A stretch of 43,321 bases of DNA, taken from JBLHLB01 sp047618505. Lineage in GTDB: Bacteria; Planctomycetota; UBA1135; GCA-002686595. Each line of letters starts with the position of its first letter. The stretch's first letter is position 1. Both the position numbers and the translations under genes were made by a program. The notes beneath the pieces were generated by a model. That model saw only the letters and a list, made by a program, of their open reading frames with translations, made no database searches and had not been told where the DNA came from. This document shows, piece after piece, positions 33,114-41,185 of this stretch. The stretch is taken from the NCBI GenBank assembly GCA_047618505.1, contig JBLHLB010000003.1, positions 1 through 43,321 of the forward strand, in the 5' to 3' direction.

Positions 33114-34748
33114 ATGAATTGTGAGAGTCAGCCCAAGTTCCCTAGGTCCTTCCTTGACCGATTGTCGCGTGCTGCGCTGCTTCTTGTACCGCTTGTTTGC
33201 CTGGGCAGCATGGGCTCGACCCAGGAGAAAACTCCCGAGGGCGAACCGGAAGTCGACCCCGAAATCGAACCCGAAATCGAACTCTGGGAGGACCCCTTCT
33301 ATGAGACCTTCAAGCGCCGCGCGACTCAGTGGCGTGACCAGCAAGTGGCTGTGGCGGTCGATGCGGGATTGAATGCAGAAGAGCTTGCGGAGATGCCCCT
33401 GGATGAATTGGTAGAGGCGAGCTTTGTGAACGCGACCCTCGGGGAAGTCGCCGTGTACATCCCTGTCAGCGCTCTACTCGACGTGGATTGGCGCACGCGC
33501 GTTCTCGGTTGCTTGGCCGCACTTTGCGACGCCCAGGTGCGTTGGCGCGAATGGAATGACGATCCCAAGGATAAGCTGGCAAAGGCCGAGCGCATGATCC
33601 TCAATGAGATGGGGGTTGCCCTGCGCGATCAGAAGCCCGCCGATGTAGCGCGCCTTCAAATCACCGCCGGCATGGATATCCTTCGCTCGCTAGGCCTAGA
33701 CGAAGAATTGCTGGTAGACGTTAGCGCACGCCCCGCCGCTGCTCCGCGCACCGGTCCGGAGTCTCCGCCCGAGCCGGTCAGCAGCGATGATTTAGAGCAG
33801 CTGGAAGAGCCGCCCTACAGCGGTCCGGTGCGTCTCGTTTTACTGCACGATCGCGTCGCATTTCTTGAGTATGCAGCCGCCGCAGGCAGCTCCTATGAAC
33901 CCCTGCGGCCTGTCTTCTGGAGCACGCCGGTGGAACAGTGGCTTGCCATTGACCATGGGCACACGCGTGCCCTGGCTTTGTCCTTCTTGAATGTGGCCGA
34001 CACCGCGGGGCCAGGTATCCCCATGGATGAACGCAATCCGAAGGCGCTGGAAGAACACGTGACCCTAATGGCGACGCGCGGCTTGATTGACAAGAGTCTC
34101 GGTGCGGCGGTGGAACCCATGCTAGCCGGCGGGCTGGCGACAGAGCTCATCATCGACCTCTTCGGTGAGGCGGACACCTACACCGATGGCGACACTGGTG
34201 GGCGTTCGAAGGACGCGCGCTCCGTCTTCATCCCCGGGGGAAATCCGGACGGCGGCATCCTGCCCCCGAACTCCGCCGATAGCCGCTGGCGTGTGGCGCG
34301 CGGCAAGGGCTTCTTCATCGCGGTACTGCAACACGCACAGAAGGAAGGAGCAAAACAAGCGGGACGCCGTGGCGGTAAGTTTTCCAACTTCCGTCTGATC
34401 TCCGACAACGAATCAGAGGACCTGCTGGTACAGGCGCCCTTCCTTGGTCTAGGCGGAACAGCGACCGTGCCCGGGGAAACCTTCCGCGAGGACTACGTTG
34501 GTTTCTTGCGTGCTTACCGCACGGCTTTCCTGCACTGGCTCCGAACCGAGGCCGGTGGCAAGGGTAAGCGCTCTCAGGAACGATTCTCCGAGTTCCTCGC
34601 GGCCCTCGCCAAGGCCCCTCTGGATTCCGACATGGCGGCAATCATGGAGTCGATCTACGGCATGCCCTTGAGCTCTCCGGACATCGAAGACACCAAGAGT
34701 ATGGAAGGCCAGTTCTTGCGCTGGCTTCCGAAAGCGAAGACGCACTGA
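33114..34748 (+). CDS. Unknown secreted protein with acidic Pro/Glu linker
   Basis: A 544-residue protein with a signal peptide or N-terminal anchor (~residues 13-37), then an acidic repeat (PEVDPEIEPEIE) and two parts that look folded: ~60-200, helical, and ~240-544. The second part contains LALSFLNVADT, LATELIIDLFGEADTYTDGD, SVFIPGGNPDGGILPPNS and GTATVPGETFREDYVGFLRAYRTAFLHWL. No catalytic motif or known family is evident. It is probably periplasmic. A faint purine-rich GGATAGAGAG precedes the ATG. The 280 bp upstream are more AT-rich than the surroundings and contain TATCAAT near 33091, a possible -10. Confidence 0.75.
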   Translation: MNCESQPKFPRSFLDRLSRAALLLVPLVCLGSMGSTQEKTPEGEPEVDPEIEPEIELWEDPFYETFKRRATQWRDQQVAVAVDAGLNAEELAEMPLDELVEASFVNATLGEVAVYIPVSALLDVDWRTRVLGCLAALCDAQVRWREWNDDPKDKLAKAERMILNEMGVALRDQKPADVARLQITAGMDILRSLGLDEELLVDVSARPAAAPRTGPESPPEPVSSDDLEQLEEPPYSGPVRLVLLHDRVAFLEYAAAAGSSYEPLRPVFWSTPVEQWLAIDHGHTRALALSFLNVADTAGPGIPMDERNPKALEEHVTLMATRGLIDKSLGAAVEPMLAGGLATELIIDLFGEADTYTDGDTGGRSKDARSVFIPGGNPDGGILPPNSADSRWRVARGKGFFIAVLQHAQKEGAKQAGRRGGKFSNFRLISDNESEDLLVQAPFLGLGGTATVPGETFREDYVGFLRAYRTAFLHWLRTEAGGKGKRSQERFSEFLAALAKAPLDSDMAAIMESIYGMPLSSPDIEDTKSMEGQFLRWLPKAKTH

Positions 34749-34769
34749 GACCTTCTCTTTCAGTCTAAG

Positions 34770-34796
34770 GCCCTCCGGCGGGCACAGCCTGAGGGC
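34770..34796. terminator. Possible stem-loop between convergent genes
   Basis: GCCCTC (34770-34775) and GAGGGC (34791-34796) can pair around a 15-nt loop, between two convergent genes. There is no T-run, so it is only a weak terminator candidate. Confidence 0.3.
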
Positions 34797-34873
34797 TAGG
34801 CAATCGGGCCGTACCCAGTACCCTTCCAGTGCCGTACAAAGGGCTTCTGAAAGGGGGGATTACAGGCGAAGAA

Positions 34874-36451
34874 CTACTCGCCGGTGATTGCCGCTGCCAG
34901 TTGACGACGTTGCTCCCGCATGGCTTCGATGTCCGCCTTGGGCGGTACGAAGTATGGGCTTTCAATGGTGGCGGCGTCCCAGGCTTCGAGGGCCTGGATG
35001 GCATCCTCGTTGCCCATTTCACCGCGGCGCGAAAGCCAGGCCCGCAAGGCATCGCTCGTGGTGCGCGGCTCGACGGGGCCCAGGGGAGTTTGGCCAATGA
35101 CGCAGTCAGCCATGGCTCTTGCCGTGCTCGCCCCCGCGTCGCGTGCCAAGAGACCCTCGCCTGCGGCCTGCCATAGTTCCGCCGAGGGCGGGGCGGCGAA
35201 TAGCTCGCGGAAGCGATCGCCTGTGGCCTGGGATGCCCTCGGGCCAAAGGCTGTCAGGGCACGCAGGGCAGCCAAGCGAAGGCCGATGCGGACACCGTCG
35301 GAGGTCAGGGCCAAGAGGCGGGGCTCCACCTCGAGGGCGCCAATGGCGCCCAGGGCTCCCGCTGCCACCGGACCGATACGATGGTCGCTAAGGGCTTCGG
35401 TCAACGCTGTGGTCTGGGCAAGGGCGCGTGGCCCCATGCGTTCCAGGCACTGGGCAACATGGGTGCGCACATAGACATTCTCGTCGTGCAAGGCGCGACC
35501 AAGTAGCACCGCTGATGGTGCGTCAAGGCGCCCAAAGACGAAGCGAGCATCATCGACGCCGCGCAATTGGTAGTCCTCCAGACGCTCGATCCAGCGCCAG
35601 GCCGCCAAGTCGAAGGCCGGGGTGCGCTCTGGATCAGGGAGTCGATTCTGGGGGTCGCCGGATCGCCAGGCCGCCCGCAGAGCGAGGCCGTCCCCTAGCT
35701 CAAGCGTCACGGCTAAAGCGTCAGCCGTAGCCCGCGCGTCCGCACTGCGTGGATCGTCAGGGTTGTCTTCGGCGCGGCGCAACAAGTCTTCTACTCCGGC
35801 GTAGTTCCCATGCTTGGCAAGGGCAGTGGCAATCCAACGTAGGACCTGCATGTCCTCTTCGTATTTCAGGCGCAGCAAAAGTCCGGGAACAACACAATCG
35901 AATTGGCCCTCCGACAATCGCCAGGCGGCATGGGCCCTAAGCCCAGCGTTCGGAAGTGTTCGAAGGAGCTCCAATAGGGTGATCTCGGCACGCACATCAT
36001 CAAGGGCAAGGAGCACTTCCAGCGCTGCTGCGCGCGCGTCCATTGGGGCCGATTGATCGGCAGCGAAGGCCGTCAATTCCGGGATCGCGGCCGGTCCGAG
36101 ATCCGCCGCGCCGGACAGGGCCAGGTCGCGCATGGAACCAGATGCCGTACTGAGCATCCCCGTCAGGCCGCGCACTTCTGAGGGATCAACAGGGCTGCCG
36201 GTGGCTTCGGCGACGGCGGGGAAGCTCGGGCCTTCTTCTACGCCTGGACCAATACCGGCCGTAGGGGCAATCTCTTCGGCTAGTTCTGCCAAGGCAGTCT
36301 GTAGAACGTCACGCAGCTCAAAAGGTGCCAAGACCGGCGCCTGGGAATAGGGTCCCGCCGCAACCTCCGGGGGCGACTCCTCGCCGCAGGCAGCAAGGTG
36401 CGTGAACAAGCTTGCAAGCAAGAGGCAATGCAGAGGCCGTGAGATTCTCAA
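34874..36451 (-). CDS. HEAT-like repeat lipoprotein, last gene of the ABC-cytochrome operon
   Basis: A 525-residue protein with a lipoprotein signal ending H-L-A-A-C22, followed by a long run of helical pairs from ~residue 60 to 480 (for example LGPAAIPELTAFAADQ, VRTHVAQCLERMGPRAL, GPVAAGALGAIGALEVEPRLLAL) with spacing typical of HEAT/PBS-lyase repeats. Such solenoids usually bind other proteins. I take TTG 36451 as the start: it overlaps the cytochrome stop (TTGA) and gives a compact lipoprotein signal, whereas starts further upstream have no sensible signal. Co-translation with a pentahaem cytochrome suggests a scaffold for it at the membrane. No haem motif is present. Confidence 0.8.
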   Translation of the reverse strand: MRISRPLHCLLLASLFTHLAACGEESPPEVAAGPYSQAPVLAPFELRDVLQTALAELAEEIAPTAGIGPGVEEGPSFPAVAEATGSPVDPSEVRGLTGMLSTASGSMRDLALSGAADLGPAAIPELTAFAADQSAPMDARAAALEVLLALDDVRAEITLLELLRTLPNAGLRAHAAWRLSEGQFDCVVPGLLLRLKYEEDMQVLRWIATALAKHGNYAGVEDLLRRAEDNPDDPRSADARATADALAVTLELGDGLALRAAWRSGDPQNRLPDPERTPAFDLAAWRWIERLEDYQLRGVDDARFVFGRLDAPSAVLLGRALHDENVYVRTHVAQCLERMGPRALAQTTALTEALSDHRIGPVAAGALGAIGALEVEPRLLALTSDGVRIGLRLAALRALTAFGPRASQATGDRFRELFAAPPSAELWQAAGEGLLARDAGASTARAMADCVIGQTPLGPVEPRTTSDALRAWLSRRGEMGNEDAIQALEAWDAATIESPYFVPPKADIEAMREQRRQLAAAITGE

Positions 36452-37431
36452 GGTTGCAGCTCCAGCCGATGCACCATTTGAATGTCGTCCTCTTCCTCTG
36501 GATTCCACTGCTCCGGGGAGCGGTAGAAAGGGGAGCGCTTGTAGAAGAGGGCAACTTCAATTGCGCCGGTTGCATCGGGGACGGGAATACGGCGTGTTTC
36601 CCCCGCGTCGATCAGGGTGCGTGGAATGTCCGTCTCCGTGCGGTAGGGATCACGGATGCGATAAAAATGTGTCCAGCCAGCATCACTCCCTAGGGGACGC
36701 CAGAAGAGATCCGCCGCGCGACTGCGCTCGTCCGTGGGGAAGGCGTGCCCGGCTCCAACGTTGGCGAGGCTGACGACCCAGCCGCTGTCCAGCGCTTCAC
36801 CTTCCATGGTGACTGCGGCCTTCAAGTTGGCCAGGGACGTTCCCCCCGGCATCGAGTGCACGCGTCCCGCGTTCGGGTCGCCGTTGCGGTGCGGCATGTG
36901 GCAGTCGAGGCAGCTCGTGTCCTTTTCCGGGAATCCACTGACGCGCCACTGGTCCACCGTTTTGTGCTGGTTGTGACAGCTCGCGCAGAAGTCGACGCGC
37001 GTCAGTTCGATGCGCTCCACGGGGCGACAGGCCGCCTGGGAATTGGTGCGAGTTCCGGCGACACCGCCGTTGTTTGGGAGCTCGTGACAGGTGATGCAAT
37101 CTACACCTTCGATGCGGCGCTCTTCGCGTGGCAGGGGACGCTCGTTGACACCAACCTCAAAGACCGGCATTGGAGCGTGGCAATCGATGCAGTCCTTGAT
37201 CGCGAACTCGTTGGAAAGCTGGCGCACGCGTTCATTGGTCCATGAGTTCGCGTGTGGCGAGGATTGCCATTCCGCATAGACCTCCGGGTGGCACTCGGCG
37301 CACTGTTGGCTGGAGGTGAAAGCGCGTGGCTCGGCGTCACCATCCCCGCCCTTATTTGAGCCGAAGACGGCGCTGAGGAACCAAACCCCCGCAAGCAAGA
37401 GGAGTCCCCCCAGAATGATTCGTGCGTTCAT
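36448..37431 (-). CDS. Membrane-anchored pentahaem cytochrome c
   Basis: A 327-residue protein with an N-terminal membrane anchor (residues ~4-23) and five C-x-x-C-H haem sites at C44-H48 (CAECH), C81-H85 (CIDCH), C112-H116 (CITCH), C149-H153 (CASCH) and C174-H178 (CLDCH). The first half resembles the cytochrome c554-like multihaem family (QCAECHPEVYAEWQSSPHA). The last ~140 residues have no haem site and look like a beta-rich domain (VSLANVGAGHAFPTD). It should sit on the outer side of the cytoplasmic membrane, shuttling electrons. Its ATG overlaps the stop of the ABC ATPase (ATGA), and its stop overlaps the HEAT lipoprotein start, so all three are coupled. Confidence 0.9.
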   Translation of the reverse strand: MNARIILGGLLLLAGVWFLSAVFGSNKGGDGDAEPRAFTSSQQCAECHPEVYAEWQSSPHANSWTNERVRQLSNEFAIKDCIDCHAPMPVFEVGVNERPLPREERRIEGVDCITCHELPNNGGVAGTRTNSQAACRPVERIELTRVDFCASCHNQHKTVDQWRVSGFPEKDTSCLDCHMPHRNGDPNAGRVHSMPGGTSLANLKAAVTMEGEALDSGWVVSLANVGAGHAFPTDERSRAADLFWRPLGSDAGWTHFYRIRDPYRTETDIPRTLIDAGETRRIPVPDATGAIEVALFYKRSPFYRSPEQWNPEEEDDIQMVHRLELQP

Positions 37432-38171
37432 TGGGATGCGCCCCGCTCGGGGTATTCAGTTGCTTTTTGGGTGGTGTCGTCGGAAACGATCAAGCCCTGC
37501 TCCATGGTCAAGACCCGCGTGGCGTAGCTGAGGGCTTCCTCGGGGTCGTGGGTTACGTGCAGCATGGTCCAGCCTTCCCGACTCTGTAACTCACCAAGCG
37601 TGGCCAAGAGCTCCTCGCGCAGTCCCGCATCCAGTGGACCCAGGGGTTCGTCGAGGAGCAGCATACGTGGCTTCGTCGCCAGGGCGCGTGCCAGGGAAAG
37701 GCGTTGCTTTTCGCCCCCGGATAATTCGGCCGGACGCCGCGCGGACTTGCCCGTAAGGTGCACAGCGGCCAACAGCTCATCCACGCGCTCGCTCGTTGCC
37801 GGTTGGCCCGAGTGCTTCAGGGCGAAGCGCAGGGTCTTTGCGGCGTTCATATGGGGCCAGAGTGCGCCCCCCTGGAAGAGCAACCCGACGGAGCGCTTCT
37901 CCGGAGGCACGCTGAGCTTGCCGTCACAGGAGACGATGGTGCCGCCCAGCTTCACCGTCCCAGCCTGGGGCGTGACGAAGCCGGCCATGGCCCGCAGCAA
38001 TGTAGTCTTGCCACAGCCGGATGGTCCAACCAAGAGGACATGTCCGCCGGCTTCGATCGAAAGATCAACGGGTCCGAGGATCCTTGTTCCGCCGAGTTCG
38101 ACGGACACTCCCTCCAGACGAGCGGCGGGGGGGTCGATTTTGCAATCGACATGGGAGGGGGAGTCATTCAC
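37428..38171 (-). CDS. ABC transporter ATPase (FbpC-like)
   Basis: A 247-residue ATPase with Walker A G-P-S-G-C-G-K-T-T at ~residues 49-57, a Q-loop (LLFQGGALWPHM), the signature LSGGEKQRLS, Walker B MLLLDEP and the switch His in VTHD. It is most similar in layout to ferric-iron/spermidine-type importers but lacks the ~100-residue C-terminal regulatory domain these often have. The start is GTG 38171, which overlaps the permease stop (GTGA); an earlier GTG at 38210 would overlap the permease by 43 bp. It follows a double permease and precedes the cytochrome without a gap. Confidence 0.9.
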   Translation of the reverse strand: MNDSPSHVDCKIDPPAARLEGVSVELGGTRILGPVDLSIEAGGHVLLVGPSGCGKTTLLRAMAGFVTPQAGTVKLGGTIVSCDGKLSVPPEKRSVGLLFQGGALWPHMNAAKTLRFALKHSGQPATSERVDELLAAVHLTGKSARRPAELSGGEKQRLSLARALATKPRMLLLDEPLGPLDAGLREELLATLGELQSREGWTMLHVTHDPEEALSYATRVLTMEQGLIVSDDTTQKATEYPERGASQ

Positions 38172-39751
38172 GGCAGAATCTCCAGGCGTTTGCGAGCGAA
38201 CAGAGACCACAGGATCCCCGGCAGGAGGATCGCAAAGAGAAGCAGAAGGGAAAGTGCGGCGACGTAGGAGTCGCGACCGAAATGCACGCCGTTGAAGACG
38301 CGCATGATGACTGTCTTGTTCGCGGCGGGCACGAGCAATGCGGCATCCAAATCGCGCATGGCGAAGACGAAGACAAGCACCAGGCTGGCAACCAAGGTAC
38401 CCACGAGCGACGGAGCGACGATGGAGACGAGCCTGCGGGTAGGACTGGCACCCACCAGTGCCGCGGACTCCTCAAGCTCACGGCCGAGGGCGGCCACTGC
38501 ACCGGCACTTATTAGAATGGCAAAGGGTAGATACTTGCCCGCGAAGAGAAGCATCGCCATCCATCCCGAATCATAGAAGCGCGCCGTGGCGTCGTGGTTC
38601 CATAGGGCAATCGTGCCGATGCCGAAGAGCAATGCTGGGGACGCGATCGGAAGCAGTGAAAGTGACTCTCCCAGGAAGCGCATTCTTGCGCTGCGCGCCC
38701 GTTCGATGCCGTGCCCAAGAATCAAACCTATCGGCGCGCACAAAAGGGCTGCGCCGGAAGCGTAGACCAAGCTGTTGCCAAGGTCGACTCGGGCGCGCTG
38801 CAGGGCCACGCCAAACTCCTTGACGAGCCGCGCCCCTCCGTTGCTGAGGGCGCCAAGCAAGCTGTCGTGCTCATTCAACTGCTGGGGCATCGCAGCCGCT
38901 TCCCAAAACAGGCGCAGGATCGGAACGAAGGTTCCAGCTGCCACCAGGCAAAGGCAAAAGAGCAGGGCTCCAAATCGCCAGTTCCCCAAGCGCAGGGTCT
39001 TCGGTTGAACGAAGCCTTCGCCCAGGCTCGCAAGGGCGCCGCGCCTGCGCAGTGACAGGGCGGGGAGAAGTGCAGCCAGGACCAGGGCCACGAGGGGCAA
39101 GGCGCTCGCCACCGCTAGTCCAGGGCGTTGGTATTGATCCCAGTTGAGTTTGATCTCGTCCGCGTAGACGTTGAACTTCGGGCCCACCGACGAGACGTAG
39201 TCGGGCACGCCGAAGTCGTTGACCGCAAATGCGAAAGCCAGGCAAGCACCTGTGGCGGCGGCGGGGGCGAGCAGGGGCAGCTCCATGGCCAGGACAGCCC
39301 GCATGCCACCAATCTGTAGCGCGGTCTCCTCTAGCCTGCCATCGATGCGCTCCGCAGCCCGCGCTACAAAGAGCGCCACCAAGGGCGAAGTGGAGAGCCC
39401 CAAGAAGGCGATCGTGGCCGGTGCTCCGCGGAAGTCGGGCACGATCACGGCCCAGGTCATCGCCAGGATCAAGGGCGGCATCAGCACCGGCACCATTCCC
39501 AGGGGTCGTAGTATGGCGGCGCCGGGGACATTGGTACGCGCCACGAGCCAGCCAAAGGGGCCCCCCAGGACCAGGGCAACAGTAGCGACCCCGAGACCCA
39601 TCAGGCAGGTTCGCCCCAGGAGTGACAGGATGCGCGCACTGAAGAGGTCCGCCATATCCGCGGACTCAACACGCAGCAACATCACCGCAAAGGGTGCCAG
39701 GCAAAGCACGACGAAGAACAGCCGCGCGAGGTGGAGAAGGGGTCGCTGCAT
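38168..39751 (-). CDS. ABC transporter permease, fused double-unit (FbpB-like)
   Basis: A 527-residue permease made of two homologous halves of about six membrane segments each, as in ferric-iron FbpB. Each half has the cytoplasmic EAA-type loop that contacts the ATPase: EETALQIGGMRAVLAMELP in the first and EESAALVGASPTRRLVSIVAP in the second. A fused permease with a separate ATPase and binding protein is typical of Fe(III) and related importers. It begins 47 bp after the binding-protein gene and overlaps the ATPase gene at its end. The substrate cannot be read from the permease. Confidence 0.9.
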   Translation of the reverse strand: MQRPLLHLARLFFVVLCLAPFAVMLLRVESADMADLFSARILSLLGRTCLMGLGVATVALVLGGPFGWLVARTNVPGAAILRPLGMVPVLMPPLILAMTWAVIVPDFRGAPATIAFLGLSTSPLVALFVARAAERIDGRLEETALQIGGMRAVLAMELPLLAPAAATGACLAFAFAVNDFGVPDYVSSVGPKFNVYADEIKLNWDQYQRPGLAVASALPLVALVLAALLPALSLRRRGALASLGEGFVQPKTLRLGNWRFGALLFCLCLVAAGTFVPILRLFWEAAAMPQQLNEHDSLLGALSNGGARLVKEFGVALQRARVDLGNSLVYASGAALLCAPIGLILGHGIERARSARMRFLGESLSLLPIASPALLFGIGTIALWNHDATARFYDSGWMAMLLFAGKYLPFAILISAGAVAALGRELEESAALVGASPTRRLVSIVAPSLVGTLVASLVLVFVFAMRDLDAALLVPAANKTVIMRVFNGVHFGRDSYVAALSLLLLFAILLPGILWSLFARKRLEILP

Positions 39752-39798
39752 GGGGGGCGGGTGAATGGTCGCATCGCTGGGCGGAGAGCCCGGCGCGA

Positions 39799-40818
39799 TC
39801 AGTCGACGAAGAGTTCCTGGAGGACACGTTGGCGGGTCACCATCGCTTCGCCGAGCACCTGGTAGTCAACTTTCATGAAGTTCAGGTTCGACTGCACATG
39901 TTCCGGCCGTTCTACGCTGCTGCGAACGGGAATCTGGGCTGCCCGTGAGAAGGCCAACTCCCGTTCCATTTCGGGGCGTAGCAACCAATCAACAAATTGC
40001 TCCGCCGCCTCCCTGTGTGGGGCGTCCTCAAGGATCGCAACCGTGTTCGGAATCAACAGCGTTCCGATCCCGTCCTGGTCTGGGTAGACGGCTACAACGG
40101 GATAGCCATCCAAACGGGCATCATTGAAGTCATCCGTATCTGTCCACCCGAAACTCAATTGACCCTTTGCCACCTGGTCCTTTGTGTACCCATTGCCCGG
40201 CGAGAGATTGACGCCGCCGGCATCGTTACCAGTCTTGACCGCGCGCAGGTACTCGAGCGCCGCTTCTTCCCCAAGAACATCAAAGAGTGCGCTCGCGTGG
40301 GTCAGGGTCGTGCCCGTCAATGGCCGGGCCATACCGACCTGTCCCGTCCATTTCGGGTCCAGGAGATCCTGCATTCCGTGTATTTCCGCTGGGTCGGCCT
40401 TCTCCGTGTTGACGATGAAAATCCGCGCGCGTGCCGCGAAGCCTGTCCAGCGATTCTCGCTGTCGCGAAATGTTGAGGGAATCTCCGCTGCACTGGGGGA
40501 ATCATAGGAGGCCAGGATTCCTTCACCCGCCAGGGCAACGCTGTGGCCGACTTCGTTGTTCCAGAACACGTCGCAGCGCGGTCTATTTTTTTCGTTCCGG
40601 ATGCGATTCACAAGGCCGATGGTCTTGCTCGCCTCCGAGTCATATTCAGCGCGGACGCGCAGCCCCGTTTCCTCTTCGAAACGCTGGATCAGAGGCTCCG
40701 AGTAGACCTGATCGTGGGCCACATAGAGAACGAGGTCAGGCTCCGGAGAACAGGCGCTGCCCAGAATCAGGAGCGGCAGTGCGGCTAGGAGCTTCAGGCA
40801 GGGGGCAGGAGAGCGCAT
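39799..40818 (-). CDS. ABC transporter substrate-binding lipoprotein (Fe(III)-type fold, substrate uncertain)
   Basis: A 339-residue lipoprotein with a signal ending L-G-S-A-C23, then a class-II binding fold: LVLYVAHDQVYSEPLIQRFEE at the start, CDVFWNNEV, and GTLLIPNTVAIL followed by a helix with REAAEQFVDWLL. It belongs to the family that includes FbpA/FutA iron-binding proteins. In FbpA a Tyr-Tyr pair binds Fe(III) around FGLxNHYY; the matching segment here reads L-S-F-G-W-T-D-T-D-D-F with no Tyr pair. A Fe(III) role is therefore not certain; 2-aminoethylphosphonate- or other anion-type relatives are alternatives. ATG 40818 is the start that yields a lipoprotein signal; the frame is open 87 codons upstream without similarity. 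Confidence 0.88.
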   Translation of the reverse strand: MRSPAPCLKLLAALPLLILGSACSPEPDLVLYVAHDQVYSEPLIQRFEEETGLRVRAEYDSEASKTIGLVNRIRNEKNRPRCDVFWNNEVGHSVALAGEGILASYDSPSAAEIPSTFRDSENRWTGFAARARIFIVNTEKADPAEIHGMQDLLDPKWTGQVGMARPLTGTTLTHASALFDVLGEEAALEYLRAVKTGNDAGGVNLSPGNGYTKDQVAKGQLSFGWTDTDDFNDARLDGYPVVAVYPDQDGIGTLLIPNTVAILEDAPHREAAEQFVDWLLRPEMERELAFSRAAQIPVRSSVERPEHVQSNLNFMKVDYQVLGEAMVTRQRVLQELFVD

Positions 40819-41185
40819 GGGGCGGTTGTTGGGCTGATCTGACGTGGTTCGATAGAGAGGAGCAGGGAGCCAGCGCCGGGTCTTCGCTCCGGCTGGCGGG
40901 ATCGGTCGCCCGGGAGCAGCTGACCCGGAGATTGGTGGCCGCGAGAGCTGGCCGCCCCCGAAGAACCCGTCCTCGCGAGGTGCTTCAGCAAGCGGCGTGC
41001 CTTGCCCGCTTGCGGCCCCCAAAGTACGCTCGGAGGTCGCCGGATCCAAATCCGGAGATTCCCGCTGGCTCGCTTTCAATCCGAGGCCGACGAATGACCG
41101 TTCCCCGGCCAGCCCTGGCTGACCAACCCTTACTAGCCTGGCCCGACCCCATCGGCGCTAGCGCCATCCCACGGAGATCTCACTG
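40819..41185. other. Divergent intergenic region between the ABC operon and the aminotransferase
   Basis: 367 bp with no convincing gene. It holds a stem-loop near the ABC operon start (GCCAGC 40869-40874 with GCTGGC 40892-40897, CCGG inside both arms), a GGATCCAAATCCGG inverted string near 41042, and the 12-bp palindrome at 41154. I see no Fur-box-like (GATAATGATAATC-type) sequence, and no clear promoter hexamers in either direction. Confidence 0.5.
41154..41165. promoter_or_regulatory. 12-bp palindrome GGCGCTAGCGCC before the aminotransferase gene
   Basis: A perfect palindrome ending 20 bp before the TTG start. It could be an operator or a leader hairpin. Confidence 0.35.

Noticed and set aside
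40819..41079. 87-codon extension of the binding lipoprotein
   Set aside because: It would precede and disable the lipoprotein signal; no similarity is apparent.
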